Source of the DNA: Variovorax brevis
Lineage (GTDB): Bacteria; Pseudomonadota; Gammaproteobacteria; Burkholderiales; Burkholderiaceae_C
Length of the DNA: 64,000 nt
Reading direction: 5' to 3'
Assembly: GCF_030317105.1 (NCBI RefSeq)
Contig: NZ_JASZYG010000003.1
Location: 682,001 to 746,000 of the forward strand
Made by a program: the position numbers and the translations under genes. Within the stretch, counting starts at the first letter, position 1, and every line of letters starts with the position of its first letter. Below the pieces are notes generated by a model. It had not been told where the DNA came from and searched no databases. It saw only the letters and a program-made list of their open reading frames with translations. Positions 1 through 8,817 of this stretch are shown here, piece by piece.

Positions 1-947
1 GGATCGACGTTTGCGCCGCAGATGATGAGGCAGACCTTCTCGCCGTCGCGCGGGGCGTAGGCGCCGGTTTGCAAGGCGGCGAGGGGGAGCGCGGCTGCGG
101 GTTCGACGGCGAGTTTCAGTTCGCGCCAGAGCCATGTTTGCGCGTGGCGGATGGCGTCGTCGGGTAGCAGCAGTGCGTCGCGGACGTGGCGCTGCGTTAC
201 GTCCCAGGCGATGCTGCCGATGCGGCGCGCGCCGAGGGAGTCGGCGGCGATGCCGGTGACTTCCACGTCGACGGGTTCGCCGGCCTCGCGTGCGCGGACA
301 AGGGTGGGGGCGCCTTCGGGTTCGAGTGCGACCACGCGGCTGCGCGTCTGAAACCAGGCGGCAAGGCCGCCGATCAAACCGCCGCCGCCGACGCTCACCA
401 GCACCGAATCGGGCAAGCCGCCCTGCTCTTCGATCTCGCGGCCCAGGGTGCCGGCACCGGCCACGACTTCGGGCTGGTCGTAGGCGTGCGTGAGCAGTGC
501 GCCGGTTTCGCGCTGGCGCGCCAGGCACGCGGCGAGCGCATCGGAATACACCTCGCCGCCCACGACGACCTTGGCACCGAGTGCGCGCAGGCGCGCTCGC
601 TTGGCTTCGGGCGACACGACGGGCAGGAAGACTTCGCAGGGCACGCCCAGCGCCGCCGCTGCCGCAGCGGTGGCGATGCCGGCATTGCCGCCCGACGCCA
701 CGATCGCGCCGCTGGCCGGAATGTCGTTGGCCAGCAGCCGGTTCATCATGCCGCGCGCCTTGAAGCTCCCGCTGGCCTGCAGATGTTCGAGCTTGAGCCA
801 GATCTCGGCGCCGGGACGATCCACGCCCAGGGCGCTCGCCGGCAGTTTCCACAACGGCGTCGTGCGGACGAAGCCGCAGCCGTGCGCGCGCAGGCGCTGC
901 GCGGCGTCGTCGATCTGCGACGCCCAGTCTGTGCTTGAAACGGTCAC
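1..947 (-). CDS. Threonine/serine dehydratase (PLP), 3' end cut by window edge
   Basis: Fold-type II PLP enzyme expected to deaminate L-threonine or L-serine to the 2-oxo acid and ammonia in the cytoplasm. The frame opens at a GTG (945-947) that overlaps the ispH stop as GTGA, so it is probably translationally coupled to ispH. Visible signatures are the Schiff-base lysine in SGSFKARG (Lys63), the phosphate-binding segment SGGNAGIA, a glycine-rich GGGGLIGG near residue 175, and [10 protein letters not shown] at the window edge. 315 codons are present, close to the usual length of the short form without an ACT domain, so only a few C-terminal residues are missing. Exact substrate (Thr, Ser or a related hydroxy-amino acid) cannot be decided from sequence. 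Confidence 0.85.
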   Translation of the reverse strand, partial: MTVSSTDWASQIDDAAQRLRAHGCGFVRTTPLWKLPASALGVDRPGAEIWLKLEHLQASGSFKARGMMNRLLANDIPASGAIVASGGNAGIATAAAAAALGVPCEVFLPVVSPEAKRARLRALGAKVVVGGEVYSDALAACLARQRETGALLTHAYDQPEVVAGAGTLGREIEEQGGLPDSVLVSVGGGGLIGGLAAWFQTRSRVVALEPEGAPTLVRAREAGEPVDVEVTGIAADSLGARRIGSIAWDVTQRHVRDALLLPDDAIRHAQTWLWRELKLAVEPAAALPLAALQTGAYAPRDGEKVCLIICGANVD

Positions 948-1966
948 GACAGATGTTCCGGAGGAAGGCCGCCGCTCAGCTTCAGGCCCTTGGGCAATGG
1001 GAACTTGATGGTCTCCTCGATGCCGTTCATCTTGCGCACCGACACCGCGCCGAAGGAGCGCACGCGCTCGATCACTTCGCGCACCAGCACCTCGGGGGCG
1101 GACGCGCCAGCCGTCAGGCCCACGCGGGTCTTGCCCTCGAACCATTGGGGTTGCAGTTCGTCGGCCGAATCGACCATGTAGCTTTCGGTGCCCAGGCGCT
1201 GCGCCAGCTCGCGCAGGCGATTGCTGTTGGAACTTGTCGGGCTGCCCACGACGATCACCAGCTCGACCTGCGGGCTGAGGATCTTCACCGCGTCCTGCCG
1301 GTTCTGCGTGGCGTAGCAGATGTCCTGCTGCTTGGGTTCGCGCACCAGCGGAAAACGCGCGCGCACGGCGGCGGAAATCTCGGCCGCATCGTCCACCGAC
1401 AACGTGGTCTGCGTGACCACCGCCAGCTTCGTCGTTTGCGCCAGGTGGAGCTTCTCGACGTCCTCGACGTCTTCGACGAGGTAGATGCCGCTGGAAAGCT
1501 GGCCCATCGTGCCCTCGACCTCGGGGTGTCCCTTGTGGCCGATCATGATGAACTCGTAGCCTTCCTTCGCGAGCTTGGCCACTTCGACGTGCACCTTGGT
1601 CACGAGCGGACAGGTTGCGTCGAAGATGTCGAAGCCACGCGCCCGGGCCTCGGCCTGCACGGCCTTGCTGACGCCGTGCGCGCTGAACACCAGCGTCGCG
1701 CCAGGCGGCACTTCGGCGAGGTCTTCGATGAAGATGGCGCCCTTGGCCTTGAGGTCGTTCACCACATAGGTGTTGTGCACGATCTCGTGGCGCACATAAA
1801 TCGGCGCGCCGAACTTGACGATGGCGCGCTCGACGATCTCGATGGCCCGGTCGACGCCTGCACAAAAGCCCCGCGGCTCGGCCAGCAGGATTTCACTGCC
1901 GCCAGGGTCCGGAGATTCGCTGGCTTCGCCCTGCAACGACGCCGACTGGAAGGATGACGCGCTCAT
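944..1966 (-). CDS. ispH: 4-hydroxy-3-methylbut-2-enyl diphosphate reductase
   Basis: Last step of the MEP isoprenoid pathway: reduces HMBPP to IPP and DMAPP with a 4Fe-4S cluster. 340 aa, slightly longer than the usual 310-320 because of an N-terminal extension. The three cluster cysteines are visible in GFCAGVDRA (Cys35), [11 protein letters not shown] and ICYATQNRQ, with HEIVHN and the [13 protein letters not shown] substrate loop. The start ATG (1964-1966) forms an ATGA overlap with the fkpB stop; a longer upstream reading into fkpB is rejected because it adds low-complexity Arg-rich sequence. Forms a coupled fkpB-ispH-dehydratase operon. Confidence 0.97.
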   Translation of the reverse strand: MSASSFQSASLQGEASESPDPGGSEILLAEPRGFCAGVDRAIEIVERAIVKFGAPIYVRHEIVHNTYVVNDLKAKGAIFIEDLAEVPPGATLVFSAHGVSKAVQAEARARGFDIFDATCPLVTKVHVEVAKLAKEGYEFIMIGHKGHPEVEGTMGQLSSGIYLVEDVEDVEKLHLAQTTKLAVVTQTTLSVDDAAEISAAVRARFPLVREPKQQDICYATQNRQDAVKILSPQVELVIVVGSPTSSNSNRLRELAQRLGTESYMVDSADELQPQWFEGKTRVGLTAGASAPEVLVREVIERVRSFGAVSVRKMNGIEETIKFPLPKGLKLSGGLPPEHLS

Positions 1967-2418
1967 AGCACTCCGATCAGGCGCACTTCGAAGGTCACCG
2001 GCTGGCCGGCCAGCGGATGGTTGAAGTCGAAGCGCACGGCCGTGTCGCTCGACTCGACCACGGCGCCGGCGTAGCTGCCCAGGCCGTCGGGCGTGGGGAA
2101 CTGCACGACGTCGCCGACGGCGTACTTCTCGTCCGGGTCGCCCATTTGCGCGAGCAGCTTGCGTGCGACCCATTGCTGCATCTCGGGATTGCGCTCGCCA
2201 AAGGCTTCGCCGGGTGCCATCTCGAAGGTGGTGTGGGTGCCTTCGGCGAGGCCGAGCAAGCGCTGTTCGACCGCTGGCGACAACTCGCCCGTGCCGAGCG
2301 ACAAGGTGGCGGGCTTGTCGTTGAAAGTATTGATGACGTCGCCCGCAGGGCCTGCCAGGCGGTAGTGCAGCGTGAGGAAGGAGCCGGGCGTGACGACGGC
2401 GAGAGTGGGCGCAGACAA
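1963..2418 (-). CDS. fkpB: FKBP-type peptidyl-prolyl cis-trans isomerase, SlpA type
   Basis: Cytoplasmic prolyl isomerase and chaperone of the SlpA/FkpB class, which has an IF (insert-in-flap) domain in the FKBP fold. 151 aa matches the family. Visible: [16 protein letters not shown] at the N terminus, [19 protein letters not shown] (the FKBP core G-x-G-E-L turn), [17 protein letters not shown] in the flap region and [16 protein letters not shown] at the C terminus. The fkpB-ispH pairing is conserved in many proteobacteria. First gene of the leftward operon, divergent from radC with about 65 bp between them. Confidence 0.93.
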   Translation of the reverse strand: MSAPTLAVVTPGSFLTLHYRLAGPAGDVINTFNDKPATLSLGTGELSPAVEQRLLGLAEGTHTTFEMAPGEAFGERNPEMQQWVARKLLAQMGDPDEKYAVGDVVQFPTPDGLGSYAGAVVESSDTAVRFDFNHPLAGQPVTFEVRLIGVL

Positions 2419-2483
2419 GGTGGGAAGTCTCGATAAACTGAACCGCGTATTTTAGGGAGTGGGGTCAAAGGCCCCAGGAGAAC

Positions 2484-3161
2484 ATGTCTTTCAAGGATTT
2501 GCCGGCCGAATCACGGCCGCGCGAAAAGCTCATCGCTCGCGGCCCGCAGGCGCTGGGCGACGCCGAATTGCTGGCGCTGCTGCTGCGAACCGGCATCGCC
2601 GGCAAGAACGTGCTGCAACTGGCGCAGGAGCTTCTGGACAGCTTTGGCGGCATTGCGGGCCTGCTGCACGCGAGCCTGGACGATCTCAAGCGCATCAAGG
2701 GTCTGGGCGGCAGCGCCAAGCGTGCCGAACTCAGCGCGGTGCTCGAACTCGCGCGCCGAGGAACGGCCGAGCGGCTGCGCGAGCGCGCGGTTTTCGACTC
2801 GCCGGACGCCGTCAAGCATTATTTGCAACTGCACATCGCGTCGCGGCCGCATGAGGTCTTTGCCGTGCTTTTCCTGGACGCGCAGCACCGGCTGATTGCG
2901 CTGGAAGAAATGTTTCGCGGCACGCTGACGCAAACCAGCGTCTATCCGCGCGAAGTGGTCATCCGCGCCCTGCACCTGCACGCGGCGGCGGTCGTGCTGG
3001 CGCACAACCATCCCAGCGGTTGCGCCGAGCCTTCGCGAGCGGACGAGGCGTTGACGCAGACGCTCAAGGCGGCCCTGGCCTTGATCGACGTGCGGGTACT
3101 CGACCACGTCATCGTGGGCCAGGGTGTGGCGCTGTCGATGGCCGAAAAAGGAATGGTGTGA
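2484..3161 (+). CDS. radC: RadC family JAMM/MPN-domain protein
   Basis: RadC family, once linked to DNA repair; the biochemical role is unsettled. 225 aa. An N-terminal UPF0758 helical part carries a helix-hairpin-helix-like stretch ([17 protein letters not shown]). The C-terminal JAMM metalloprotease-like domain has the metal motif AHNHPSG and a downstream Asp in LDHVIVG, with Glu in LEEMFRGTL. All expected metal ligands are intact. ATG start directly after CCCCAGGAGAAC, a good Shine-Dalgarno. Divergent from fkpB. Confidence 0.93.
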   Translation: MSFKDLPAESRPREKLIARGPQALGDAELLALLLRTGIAGKNVLQLAQELLDSFGGIAGLLHASLDDLKRIKGLGGSAKRAELSAVLELARRGTAERLRERAVFDSPDAVKHYLQLHIASRPHEVFAVLFLDAQHRLIALEEMFRGTLTQTSVYPREVVIRALHLHAAAVVLAHNHPSGCAEPSRADEALTQTLKAALALIDVRVLDHVIVGQGVALSMAEKGMV

Positions 3162-3186
3162 ACACCGGTCCCGTACGATGCGCTCA

Positions 3187-3843
3187 ATGGCTGCCAAATC
3201 ACCAAGTTTCAAAAATCTTTCGGACCTGAAAAGCATTCAGCGGTCGCTGGCCGAGCAGCGCGAGCGCGAAGCCGCGCAAGAGTTGGCGCGCGCTGCGCAG
3301 CAGAAGAAGCAACACGCCGACCAGAACCTTTTCTCGCGCGCCATCGGCAACACGCAACCGCTGCGCAAGAAGTCTGGCGTTTCGCTCGCGCCCGAGCCGC
3401 CTGCGCCGATTCCCGTTCAGCATCAGCTCGACGAACAGCGCGTGCTGCGCGAATCGCTTTCGGACGAATTCGACGTGACGACATTGCTTGACGCCGACGA
3501 CGCGATGAGCTTTCGCCGGCCCGGCATCAACACCGACGTCACCCGCAAGCTGCGCGCCGGCGAGTGGTCGATCCAGCGCGAAATCGATCTGCACGGCATG
3601 CGCAGCGACGAAGCGCGCGAAGCACTCGCGGCTTTCATCCGCACCGCGCACAAGCACGGCATCCGCTGCGTGCGCGTGGTGCACGGCAAGGGACTCGGCT
3701 CGCCGGGCAAGCAGCCGGTGCTCAAGACCAAGGCCCAGCGCTGGCTGATCCAGAAGATCGAAGTGCTGGCCTTCGTGCAGGCCAAGCCGGCCGAGGGCGG
3801 TGCCGGCGCGCTGGTGGTGCTGCTGGCGCCCTCTTCGCGTTGA
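3187..3843 (+). CDS. Smr domain-containing protein
   Basis: 218 aa. The N-terminal third is a charged Arg/Gln/Ala-rich coiled region. The C-terminal Smr domain (about residues 130-215) contains the family signature IDLHGMRSDEAREAL and VVHGKGLGSPG (the HGKG motif), typical of MutS2-related Smr nucleases or RNA-binding proteins. Stand-alone Smr proteins have been linked to nicking DNA or cutting RNA; the substrate here is unknown. The start is ambiguous: ATGs at 3178 and 3187 are both in frame, neither with a strong ribosome site. It follows radC by about 25 bp on the same strand. Confidence 0.88.
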   Translation: MAAKSPSFKNLSDLKSIQRSLAEQREREAAQELARAAQQKKQHADQNLFSRAIGNTQPLRKKSGVSLAPEPPAPIPVQHQLDEQRVLRESLSDEFDVTTLLDADDAMSFRRPGINTDVTRKLRAGEWSIQREIDLHGMRSDEAREALAAFIRTAHKHGIRCVRVVHGKGLGSPGKQPVLKTKAQRWLIQKIEVLAFVQAKPAEGGAGALVVLLAPSSR

Positions 3844-3859
3844 TTCGTCCGCGACTGGC

Positions 3860-5083
3860 TCAGGCCAGATGCGACTTCAGCGGAATGGACGGGTCGGCCG
3901 CCACGGCCGGCGCCGGATTGCGCCCGGCTTCCAGGATCTTGCGGCTCATCATGTGGTCGACGGGCGTGTTGACCGACTCGACGCACGTCAGTTGTCCGTT
4001 GACGTAGTGCAGCAGCGAGAAGGCGGCTTCATTGGCGCCCGGCCGGCGCACGGTTTCGAGTCCGGGTGTGCCCTCGGCGGGCATCAGGCCGGCCATCTGC
4101 AGGCGCAAGCTGCCCTCGTCCGACCAGAACCACGGCACGGCGTCATGCGCACGCGGCGCACCGACGAGCGTGGCGACCGCGGTGCGGGCCTGGTCGTTGG
4201 CGTTCTGCACCGACTCCAGCCGCAAGGCGCGGCCGGCGCGGCGGTCGGGAAAGCGCGTGCAGTCGCCCACCGCCAGCACATGGGGGTCGCTGGTCTGCAT
4301 GTTCTCGTCGACGACGATGCCATCCGCGCATTCGATGCCGGCCGCCTGCGCCAGCGCCGTCTCGGGCACGGCGCCGATGCCCAGCAGCAGCAAATCGATG
4401 GGCTGGCGAACGCCGTCGACTTCGATCGACACGAGGCGCGTGCCGTCGATCTCGAACCCGCCGGCAGTTGCGCCGAGGACGATGTCCATGCCCGCCGCGC
4501 GATGGGTCGCCAGCACGTGCGCTGAAAGCTCAGGCGACACGGCGCGGCCCAAAAGACGCGGCGCGCTCTCGATCACCCGGACCTGCTTGCCCAATGCAAG
4601 CGCCGTCGCAGCCACTTCGAGCCCGATGAATCCGCCGCCCAGCACGGTGACGTGCTGCGCCGCCGCCAGACGGTCGCGCAACTGGTGCGCCTCGTCAGCG
4701 ATGCGCAAGGTCGCGACGTTTTCCAGCGTTGATGCCAAGGCGGGCAGGCGTCGCGCGCGCGTGCCGGTGGCGAGCACCAGCCGTTCCCACGGCAGCACGG
4801 CGCCGGAGCGAAGCGTGACGGTGCGTGCATCGCGGTCGATGGCGACGGCCGGGTCGCCCAGATGCATGGTGATGCCCGCCTCGCCGTACCAGCCTTGCGC
4901 CTTGTGCGGCTGCGTGGTCTGGTCCGCGCTCTTGAGGAAGGTCTTGGACAGCGGCGGCCGGTGGTAGGGCTCGCAGCTTTCCTCGGACACCAGGTGCACG
5001 CGGGCAGCCTGCCCGGCTTCGGCCAATCCGGCGCAAAGCTGCGCTGCGGCGTGGCCGCCGCCGATGATGACGATGGGATTCAT
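3860..5083 (-). CDS. FAD-dependent NAD(P)H:ferredoxin/rubredoxin reductase-type oxidoreductase
   Basis: 407 aa flavoprotein of the pyridine nucleotide-disulfide oxidoreductase class without redox cysteines, most like ferredoxin or putidaredoxin reductases. N-terminal FAD dinucleotide motif VIIGGGHAAAQLCAGLAE, the EPYHRPPLSK segment typical of this subgroup, a second Rossmann motif VTVLGGGFIGLEVAA for NAD(P)H, and the FAD-closing VLAVGDCTRF. The start ATG (5081-5083) directly precedes the FAD fold; the open frame extends further upstream into the hemoglobin gene but without conserved sequence. Lies 76 bp downstream of the truncated hemoglobin on the same strand, so it may be the electron donor of the globin. 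No ferredoxin gene is adjacent. Confidence 0.88.
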   Translation of the reverse strand: MNPIVIIGGGHAAAQLCAGLAEAGQAARVHLVSEESCEPYHRPPLSKTFLKSADQTTQPHKAQGWYGEAGITMHLGDPAVAIDRDARTVTLRSGAVLPWERLVLATGTRARRLPALASTLENVATLRIADEAHQLRDRLAAAQHVTVLGGGFIGLEVAATALALGKQVRVIESAPRLLGRAVSPELSAHVLATHRAAGMDIVLGATAGGFEIDGTRLVSIEVDGVRQPIDLLLLGIGAVPETALAQAAGIECADGIVVDENMQTSDPHVLAVGDCTRFPDRRAGRALRLESVQNANDQARTAVATLVGAPRAHDAVPWFWSDEGSLRLQMAGLMPAEGTPGLETVRRPGANEAAFSLLHYVNGQLTCVESVNTPVDHMMSRKILEAGRNPAPAVAADPSIPLKSHLA

Positions 5084-5159
5084 GTTGTCTTTGCTCTCTT
5101 GATGATCTTGTTGTTGGCCCGCGGGGAGCCTGTCGCTCGCCGCTGACTCGCTTTGTCGC

Positions 5160-5579
5160 TTATTCGCCGCGATTGCGCATCCAGTCCGCGGTCTGGAAGA
5201 AACTGTTGCGAAGGCGCGCGCGCAGCGCTTCGGGCACGCCGGTTTCTCCCATGGCCTGGTCCATGCAGGCCAGCCACTCATCGCGCTCGCGGATGCCGAT
5301 GCTGTGGCCGCCGATGCTGCGCGGCAAGTGGCGTGCGCGCAGCATGGGATGGCCAAAACGGTCGGTGTAGTGCTGCGGTCCGCCGAGCCAGCCGCACAGG
5401 AACCAGAACAGGCGCTGGCGCGCGTTCTCGAGCGTGTTGCCGTGCACGGCGCGCAGGGCGGCATAGGCCGGCTCCAGGTCCATCAGGTCATAAAAACGGT
5501 CGACCAGCGCCCGCACTTTTTCTTCGCCGCCGATCCATTCGAAAGGGGTATCGAACGGCAGCTTTTCTTCAATCTGCAT
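5160..5579 (-). CDS. Group II truncated hemoglobin (globin-like)
   Basis: 139 aa heme protein of the 2-over-2 globin class, cytoplasmic, with O2/NO/peroxide chemistry in the family. Visible: VDRFYDLM in helix B (Tyr at the B10 position), GGPQHYTDRFGHPMLRARH with the proximal His in the RARH segment, and EWLACMDQAM with the Trp expected at G8 of group II members. The start at 5579 (MQIEEKLPF) gives the usual family length; an upstream ATG at 5627 would add 16 residues. Neither start has a good Shine-Dalgarno. Same strand as the FAD reductase that follows. Confidence 0.9.
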   Translation of the reverse strand: MQIEEKLPFDTPFEWIGGEEKVRALVDRFYDLMDLEPAYAALRAVHGNTLENARQRLFWFLCGWLGGPQHYTDRFGHPMLRARHLPRSIGGHSIGIRERDEWLACMDQAMGETGVPEALRARLRNSFFQTADWMRNRGE

Positions 5580-5664
5580 GCCTTCGAGTATCGCGCCTTG
5601 CCAATCCACCCGCCGAAATGCGTGCATTTGTACTCAAAACGCCACGCCGGATGCAGAAGGCGTT

Positions 5665-5692
5665 TTGGCAAAAGTCAAGCGTCGTTAACAAT
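5665..5692 (+). promoter_or_regulatory. Candidate sigma-70 promoter of the Pro/Ala-rich gene
   Basis: TTGGCA at 5665-5670 followed 16 bp later by AACAAT (5687-5692) in an unusually AT-rich patch between the divergent globin and the Pro/Ala-rich gene. The match is imperfect and read by eye only. Confidence 0.35.
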
Positions 5693-5717
5693 TAGTAAAA
5701 CTTTGGGTATCACCGTC

Positions 5718-6638
5718 ATGGAAGTCTCTCGCCTGTTCGGACGCTTTCTTCGAATGCTGGGTCGCCTTCGCCCACGCGCTCGAAAGCCCGTGCGCAAGAT
5801 GCCACGGGTGGTTGCCACGGCGCATGGGCCCATTCCGATGCCGGCCCGGAACCGGGAAATCAGGATGCCACCACCTCCGCCGGGCGTGTTCAGGCAGTCG
5901 CTTCGGGGAGAGTTGACGGAACATGGCATGCCGTCAGGGTTGGCGCCCCTTCGGCCCGAAGTGGCTGTCCCTGCAGTCCGCCCGGAGGCGATGGGCGACG
6001 CCGTAGCAGCGCGCAATGGTGGCGGTGCCGCCCAGGCACCGGCTGCGGCGAAGCTGCCACCGGTCGTGACGCCTCCCCTGTCTGGTCCGGAAGCGGAAGA
6101 CGTTGTTGTTGCGCCAGTGGCGGCGCCCATTGTGGCTACGCCCGCGACGACCGCGCCTGTCATGGCTGAGCCCGCTGCTACTGCGACGGTTGTCGCGCCA
6201 CCCGCTGTTGTCGAGCCACGCGCCCTTGCCGCGCCACCCGCCGTCGCCGCCCCACCCGTCGTTGTAGCGCCACCCGCCGTCGCCGCCCCCACGCCCGCTC
6301 CCATCGCCCGCCCCTCCGTCGATCTTCCGCCGCGGGCGTCCGCTGCGGCCCATTCCACCACGCCCCCTGCCACTGCGCCCCACGCCGCCGCAGCCGCCAA
6401 GTCACTGCGCTCGCTCGAAGAAGTCCGGGCCGATCTCGCCCGCCTTCGCGAAAGCGCCAAGGCGCGCCACGCCGCCGTAACCCCCACGCGCCCCCGGCGC
6501 GACAACGCCTTTGCCGCGACCGACTTCATGGACTTCAACAAGCCCGAGCCCAAGCCCGCGGACAACCCCGAGTCCAGCTTCGCGCCGACGGCCTTTCTCG
6601 ACTTCGCCATCGTCAAACCGCCAACGCCTGAGCGTTGA
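5718..6638 (+). CDS. Pro/Ala-rich hypothetical protein with C-terminal repeated F-x-x-T-x-F-x-D-F motif
   Basis: 306 aa, not recognised. The N terminus is basic (GRFLRMLGRLRPRARKPVRK). The centre is a long low-complexity linker of Ala, Pro, Val and Thr (about residues 75-220) with repeats such as VVAPPAV and AVAAPP. It is followed by a short charged helix (SLEEVRADLARLRESAKARH). The C terminus holds two copies of a short motif, FAATDFMDF and FAPTAFLDF, about 22 residues apart. No signal peptide or transmembrane segment is evident. The ATG at 5718 begins right after the candidate promoter. A long antisense frame exists but shows no better features. Disordered adaptor or nucleic-acid-binding protein is a guess only. 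Confidence 0.6.
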   Translation: MEVSRLFGRFLRMLGRLRPRARKPVRKMPRVVATAHGPIPMPARNREIRMPPPPPGVFRQSLRGELTEHGMPSGLAPLRPEVAVPAVRPEAMGDAVAARNGGGAAQAPAAAKLPPVVTPPLSGPEAEDVVVAPVAAPIVATPATTAPVMAEPAATATVVAPPAVVEPRALAAPPAVAAPPVVVAPPAVAAPTPAPIARPSVDLPPRASAAAHSTTPPATAPHAAAAAKSLRSLEEVRADLARLRESAKARHAAVTPTRPRRDNAFAATDFMDFNKPEPKPADNPESSFAPTAFLDFAIVKPPTPER

Positions 6639-6700
6639 AATCTGCACAGCGTCCGGTGCGGAAAACCGGAAAAGCGAACTTTCGTGTAATCGTCCGGAAA

Positions 6701-6739
6701 CTCACAAAGTTTTACACTTTGAAGTGAGACATCGCTCAC
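6701..6739. promoter_or_regulatory. Overlapping inverted repeats upstream of the PhnD-like gene
   Basis: CTCAC-AAAGT (6701-6710) pairs with ACTTT (6716-6720) and GTGAG (6724-6728). The same GTGAG can instead pair with CTCAC at 6735-6739. The 180-bp gap between 6638 and 6819 is otherwise featureless. Could be an operator or a pair of mutually exclusive RNA hairpins in the leader of the binding-protein gene. Confidence 0.35.
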
Positions 6740-6818
6740 GCTGCAGCGGCCCGATCCCTGCAGCGAAAGGTGAAGCACCTCAGTGTGTGCAAACTGACGA
6801 AACCCGAAAGCCTTCCAG

Positions 6819-7694
6819 ATGGAACACCGCAGCGCGACGACAGGCCCTGACAAGAAACACCGCCAAGGCCGCCCACCAGGCAGCGCATCCGCCCTGGCCC
6901 GGCTGACCGCCGCGCTCCTCCTGACGGCCGGCGCCTCAGCCCATGCGCTGGTGATCGGCGTGACGGAAGGTGTGACCTACCAGGCCACCGACAACCAGAT
7001 CGAGGCGCGCTTCGAGCCCATCGCGGAAGTGCTCAGCAAGGCGCTCAAGCAACCGGTGACCTTCAAAGTCATGAGCAACTACAACAGCGCGCGCGCCGCG
7101 CTGAAGGACCAGCAGGTCGACATCGCCTTCGTCCACCCGGCGCACGTCGCCTTCGAGGCGACCAAGAGCGGCAAGTACAAGGCCGTTGCGTGGACCGCAG
7201 GCTTCACCGAATACAAGGTCTCTTTCCTGTGCAAGGACCCGCAGCCCATTTCCAACTGGAAAGACGTGGCGGGCAAGAGCCTTGTCATGCCCGATCCCGA
7301 CTCCATCACCTCGGTCATCACGCGCGCCATGCTGCGTGAGCAAGGCTTGCAGGAGGGCACGGTGAAGGTGTCGAACACGCGCTACCAGGACGCCGTGCCC
7401 TTCTACGTGCAAAACGGTTTCACCGTCTATGGCGCGACGGCATCGGCCGGGGTCATCAAGGGCTGGAAGGCGGCGGGCGGCAAGACCTGCGCCGAATCGC
7501 GTGCCGTGCCGATCAAGCAATGGCTGGCATCGACCAAGCTGGACGCCGCCACGGCCACAGCGGTGCGAGAAGCGCTGCTCGACATGGCCCAATCCGACCT
7601 GGGCAAGCGCGCGCTCACCACATCGACTTATACGGGCTTCGTGGCGCCCTCGGCGGACATCGAGAAGACGCTGACAGCCTGGCTGGGCATCTGA
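6819..7694 (+). CDS. PhnD-like phosphate/phosphonate ABC transporter substrate-binding protein
   Basis: 291 aa periplasmic-binding-protein fold of the PhnD/phosphite family. A signal-like hydrophobic stretch (ALARLTAALLLTAGASAHA) lies after a 25-residue basic lead; the start could be shorter than chosen. The mature protein shows VIGVTEGVTYQATDNQIEAR, VDIAFVHPAHVAFEA (ligand-binding lobe) and KSLVMPDPDSITSVITRAML, as in PhnD-like proteins. No ATPase or permease gene is adjacent, so either it serves distant components or it acts as a sensor. A GC-rich hairpin follows the stop. Confidence 0.82.
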   Translation: MEHRSATTGPDKKHRQGRPPGSASALARLTAALLLTAGASAHALVIGVTEGVTYQATDNQIEARFEPIAEVLSKALKQPVTFKVMSNYNSARAALKDQQVDIAFVHPAHVAFEATKSGKYKAVAWTAGFTEYKVSFLCKDPQPISNWKDVAGKSLVMPDPDSITSVITRAMLREQGLQEGTVKVSNTRYQDAVPFYVQNGFTVYGATASAGVIKGWKAAGGKTCAESRAVPIKQWLASTKLDAATATAVREALLDMAQSDLGKRALTTSTYTGFVAPSADIEKTLTAWLGI

Positions 7695-7719
7695 TATCGC
7701 GGTCGGTGGTTCGGTCAGC

Positions 7720-7739
7720 GGGCCCGCTTTGGCGGGCCC
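7720..7739 (+). terminator. GC-rich hairpin after the PhnD-like gene
   Basis: GGGCCCGC (7720-7727), loop TTTG, GCGGGCCC (7732-7739): a perfect 8-bp stem 26 bp after the stop codon. No T-run follows, so termination strength is uncertain. Its presence argues against the upstream TTG at 7729 as the start of the next gene. Confidence 0.55.
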
Positions 7740-7779
7740 CCATAATCGTCGGGAGAACGCCTCCAGATCGAGACAACAC

Positions 7780-8808
7780 GTGACCGACTCTTCGACCCCC
7801 TCTGCATCGGCGGCGACAGCGCTGCCCATCATCGACGTGAGCGCGCTGGTGACGCGAGGTGCAGACCGCGCCCATGTCGCCACGCAAATCGGCGCAGCCT
7901 GCCGCGCACACGGCTTCTTCTACATCACGGGCCACGGCGTCGACGAAGCGCTCGTGGCGCGTCTGGATGAACTCAGCCACCAGTTCTTCGAGCGCGACGA
8001 AGCGACCAAGATGCAATGGCGCATGGCGCTCGGCGGACGGGCGTGGCGCGGCTACTTTCCGCTGGCGGGCGAACTCACCTCCGGGCGGCCGGACTGGAAG
8101 GAAGGCCTCTACCTCGGCACCGAGCTGCCTGCCGACGACCCGCGGGTGCAGACGCGCACGCCGGTGCATGGCCCCAACCTGTTTCCCGACGTTCCGGGCA
8201 TGCGGCAAACGATCCTCGACTACATCGACGCGGTGACGCAGGTGGGCCATCGGCTCATGGAGGGCATCGCGCTCAGCCTCGGCTTGCCCGAGAAATACTT
8301 TGAAGAGCGTTACACGCGCGACCCGCTGATCCTCTTTCGCATCTTCAACTACCCGACGCAGCCGGTGCCTCAGGGCCTGGACGTGCAGTGGGGCGTGGGC
8401 GAGCACACCGACTACGGCCTGCTGACCATCCTGCGACAGGACGACGTGGGCGGACTGCAGGTGCGCACACCCGAAGGCTGGATCGAGGCGCCGCCCGTGG
8501 CCAACGCCTTTGTCTGCAACATCGGCGACATGCTCGACCGCATGACGGGCGGGCTGTACAAGTCGACCCCGCACCGCGTGACGCGCAACACCTCGGGGCG
8601 TGACCGGCTGTCGTTTCCGCTGTTCTTCGACCCGAATTTCGACGCGCGCGTGCAGCGCATCGAAGGCCTGGCCGGCGCCGATGCGCTTGACGACAGCGCC
8701 GCACGCTGGGACCGCGCCAACGTGCATGCCTTCAACGGCCGCTACGGCGACTACCTGCTGGACAAGGTGTCGAAGGTGTTCCCGCAGTTGCGTGACGAAG
8801 TGCTGTAG
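7780..8808 (+). CDS. 2-oxoglutarate/Fe(II)-dependent oxygenase, isopenicillin N synthase-like
   Basis: 342 aa member of the 2OG-Fe(II) oxygenase superfamily with the DIOX_N and 2OG-FeII_Oxy domains. An N-terminal LPIIDVSALV and FFYITGHGVDEALV are typical of the IPNS-like group. The iron triad appears as GEHTDYG (His, Asp) and STPHRVTRN (His), and the 2OG-binding Arg-x-Ser as RLSF. The GTG at 7780 is chosen because an in-frame TTG further upstream lies inside the hairpin. The physiological substrate is unknown; similar proteins act on small molecules such as amino acids, plant hormones or ethylene precursors. Confidence 0.85.
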   Translation: MTDSSTPSASAATALPIIDVSALVTRGADRAHVATQIGAACRAHGFFYITGHGVDEALVARLDELSHQFFERDEATKMQWRMALGGRAWRGYFPLAGELTSGRPDWKEGLYLGTELPADDPRVQTRTPVHGPNLFPDVPGMRQTILDYIDAVTQVGHRLMEGIALSLGLPEKYFEERYTRDPLILFRIFNYPTQPVPQGLDVQWGVGEHTDYGLLTILRQDDVGGLQVRTPEGWIEAPPVANAFVCNIGDMLDRMTGGLYKSTPHRVTRNTSGRDRLSFPLFFDPNFDARVQRIEGLAGADALDDSAARWDRANVHAFNGRYGDYLLDKVSKVFPQLRDEVL

Positions 8809-8817
8809 CTTCTTGCT

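Noticed and set aside
5675..6853. 392-residue minus-strand frame opposite the Pro/Ala-rich gene
   Set aside because: Low-complexity Gly/Ala/Thr mirror; the plus frame has a charged helix and repeated F-x-D-F motifs and a candidate promoter, so it is preferred, though this is not certain.
7729..7779. Upstream TTG start for the 2-oxoglutarate oxygenase
   Set aside because: It lies inside the hairpin that follows the previous gene and adds 17 unconserved residues.
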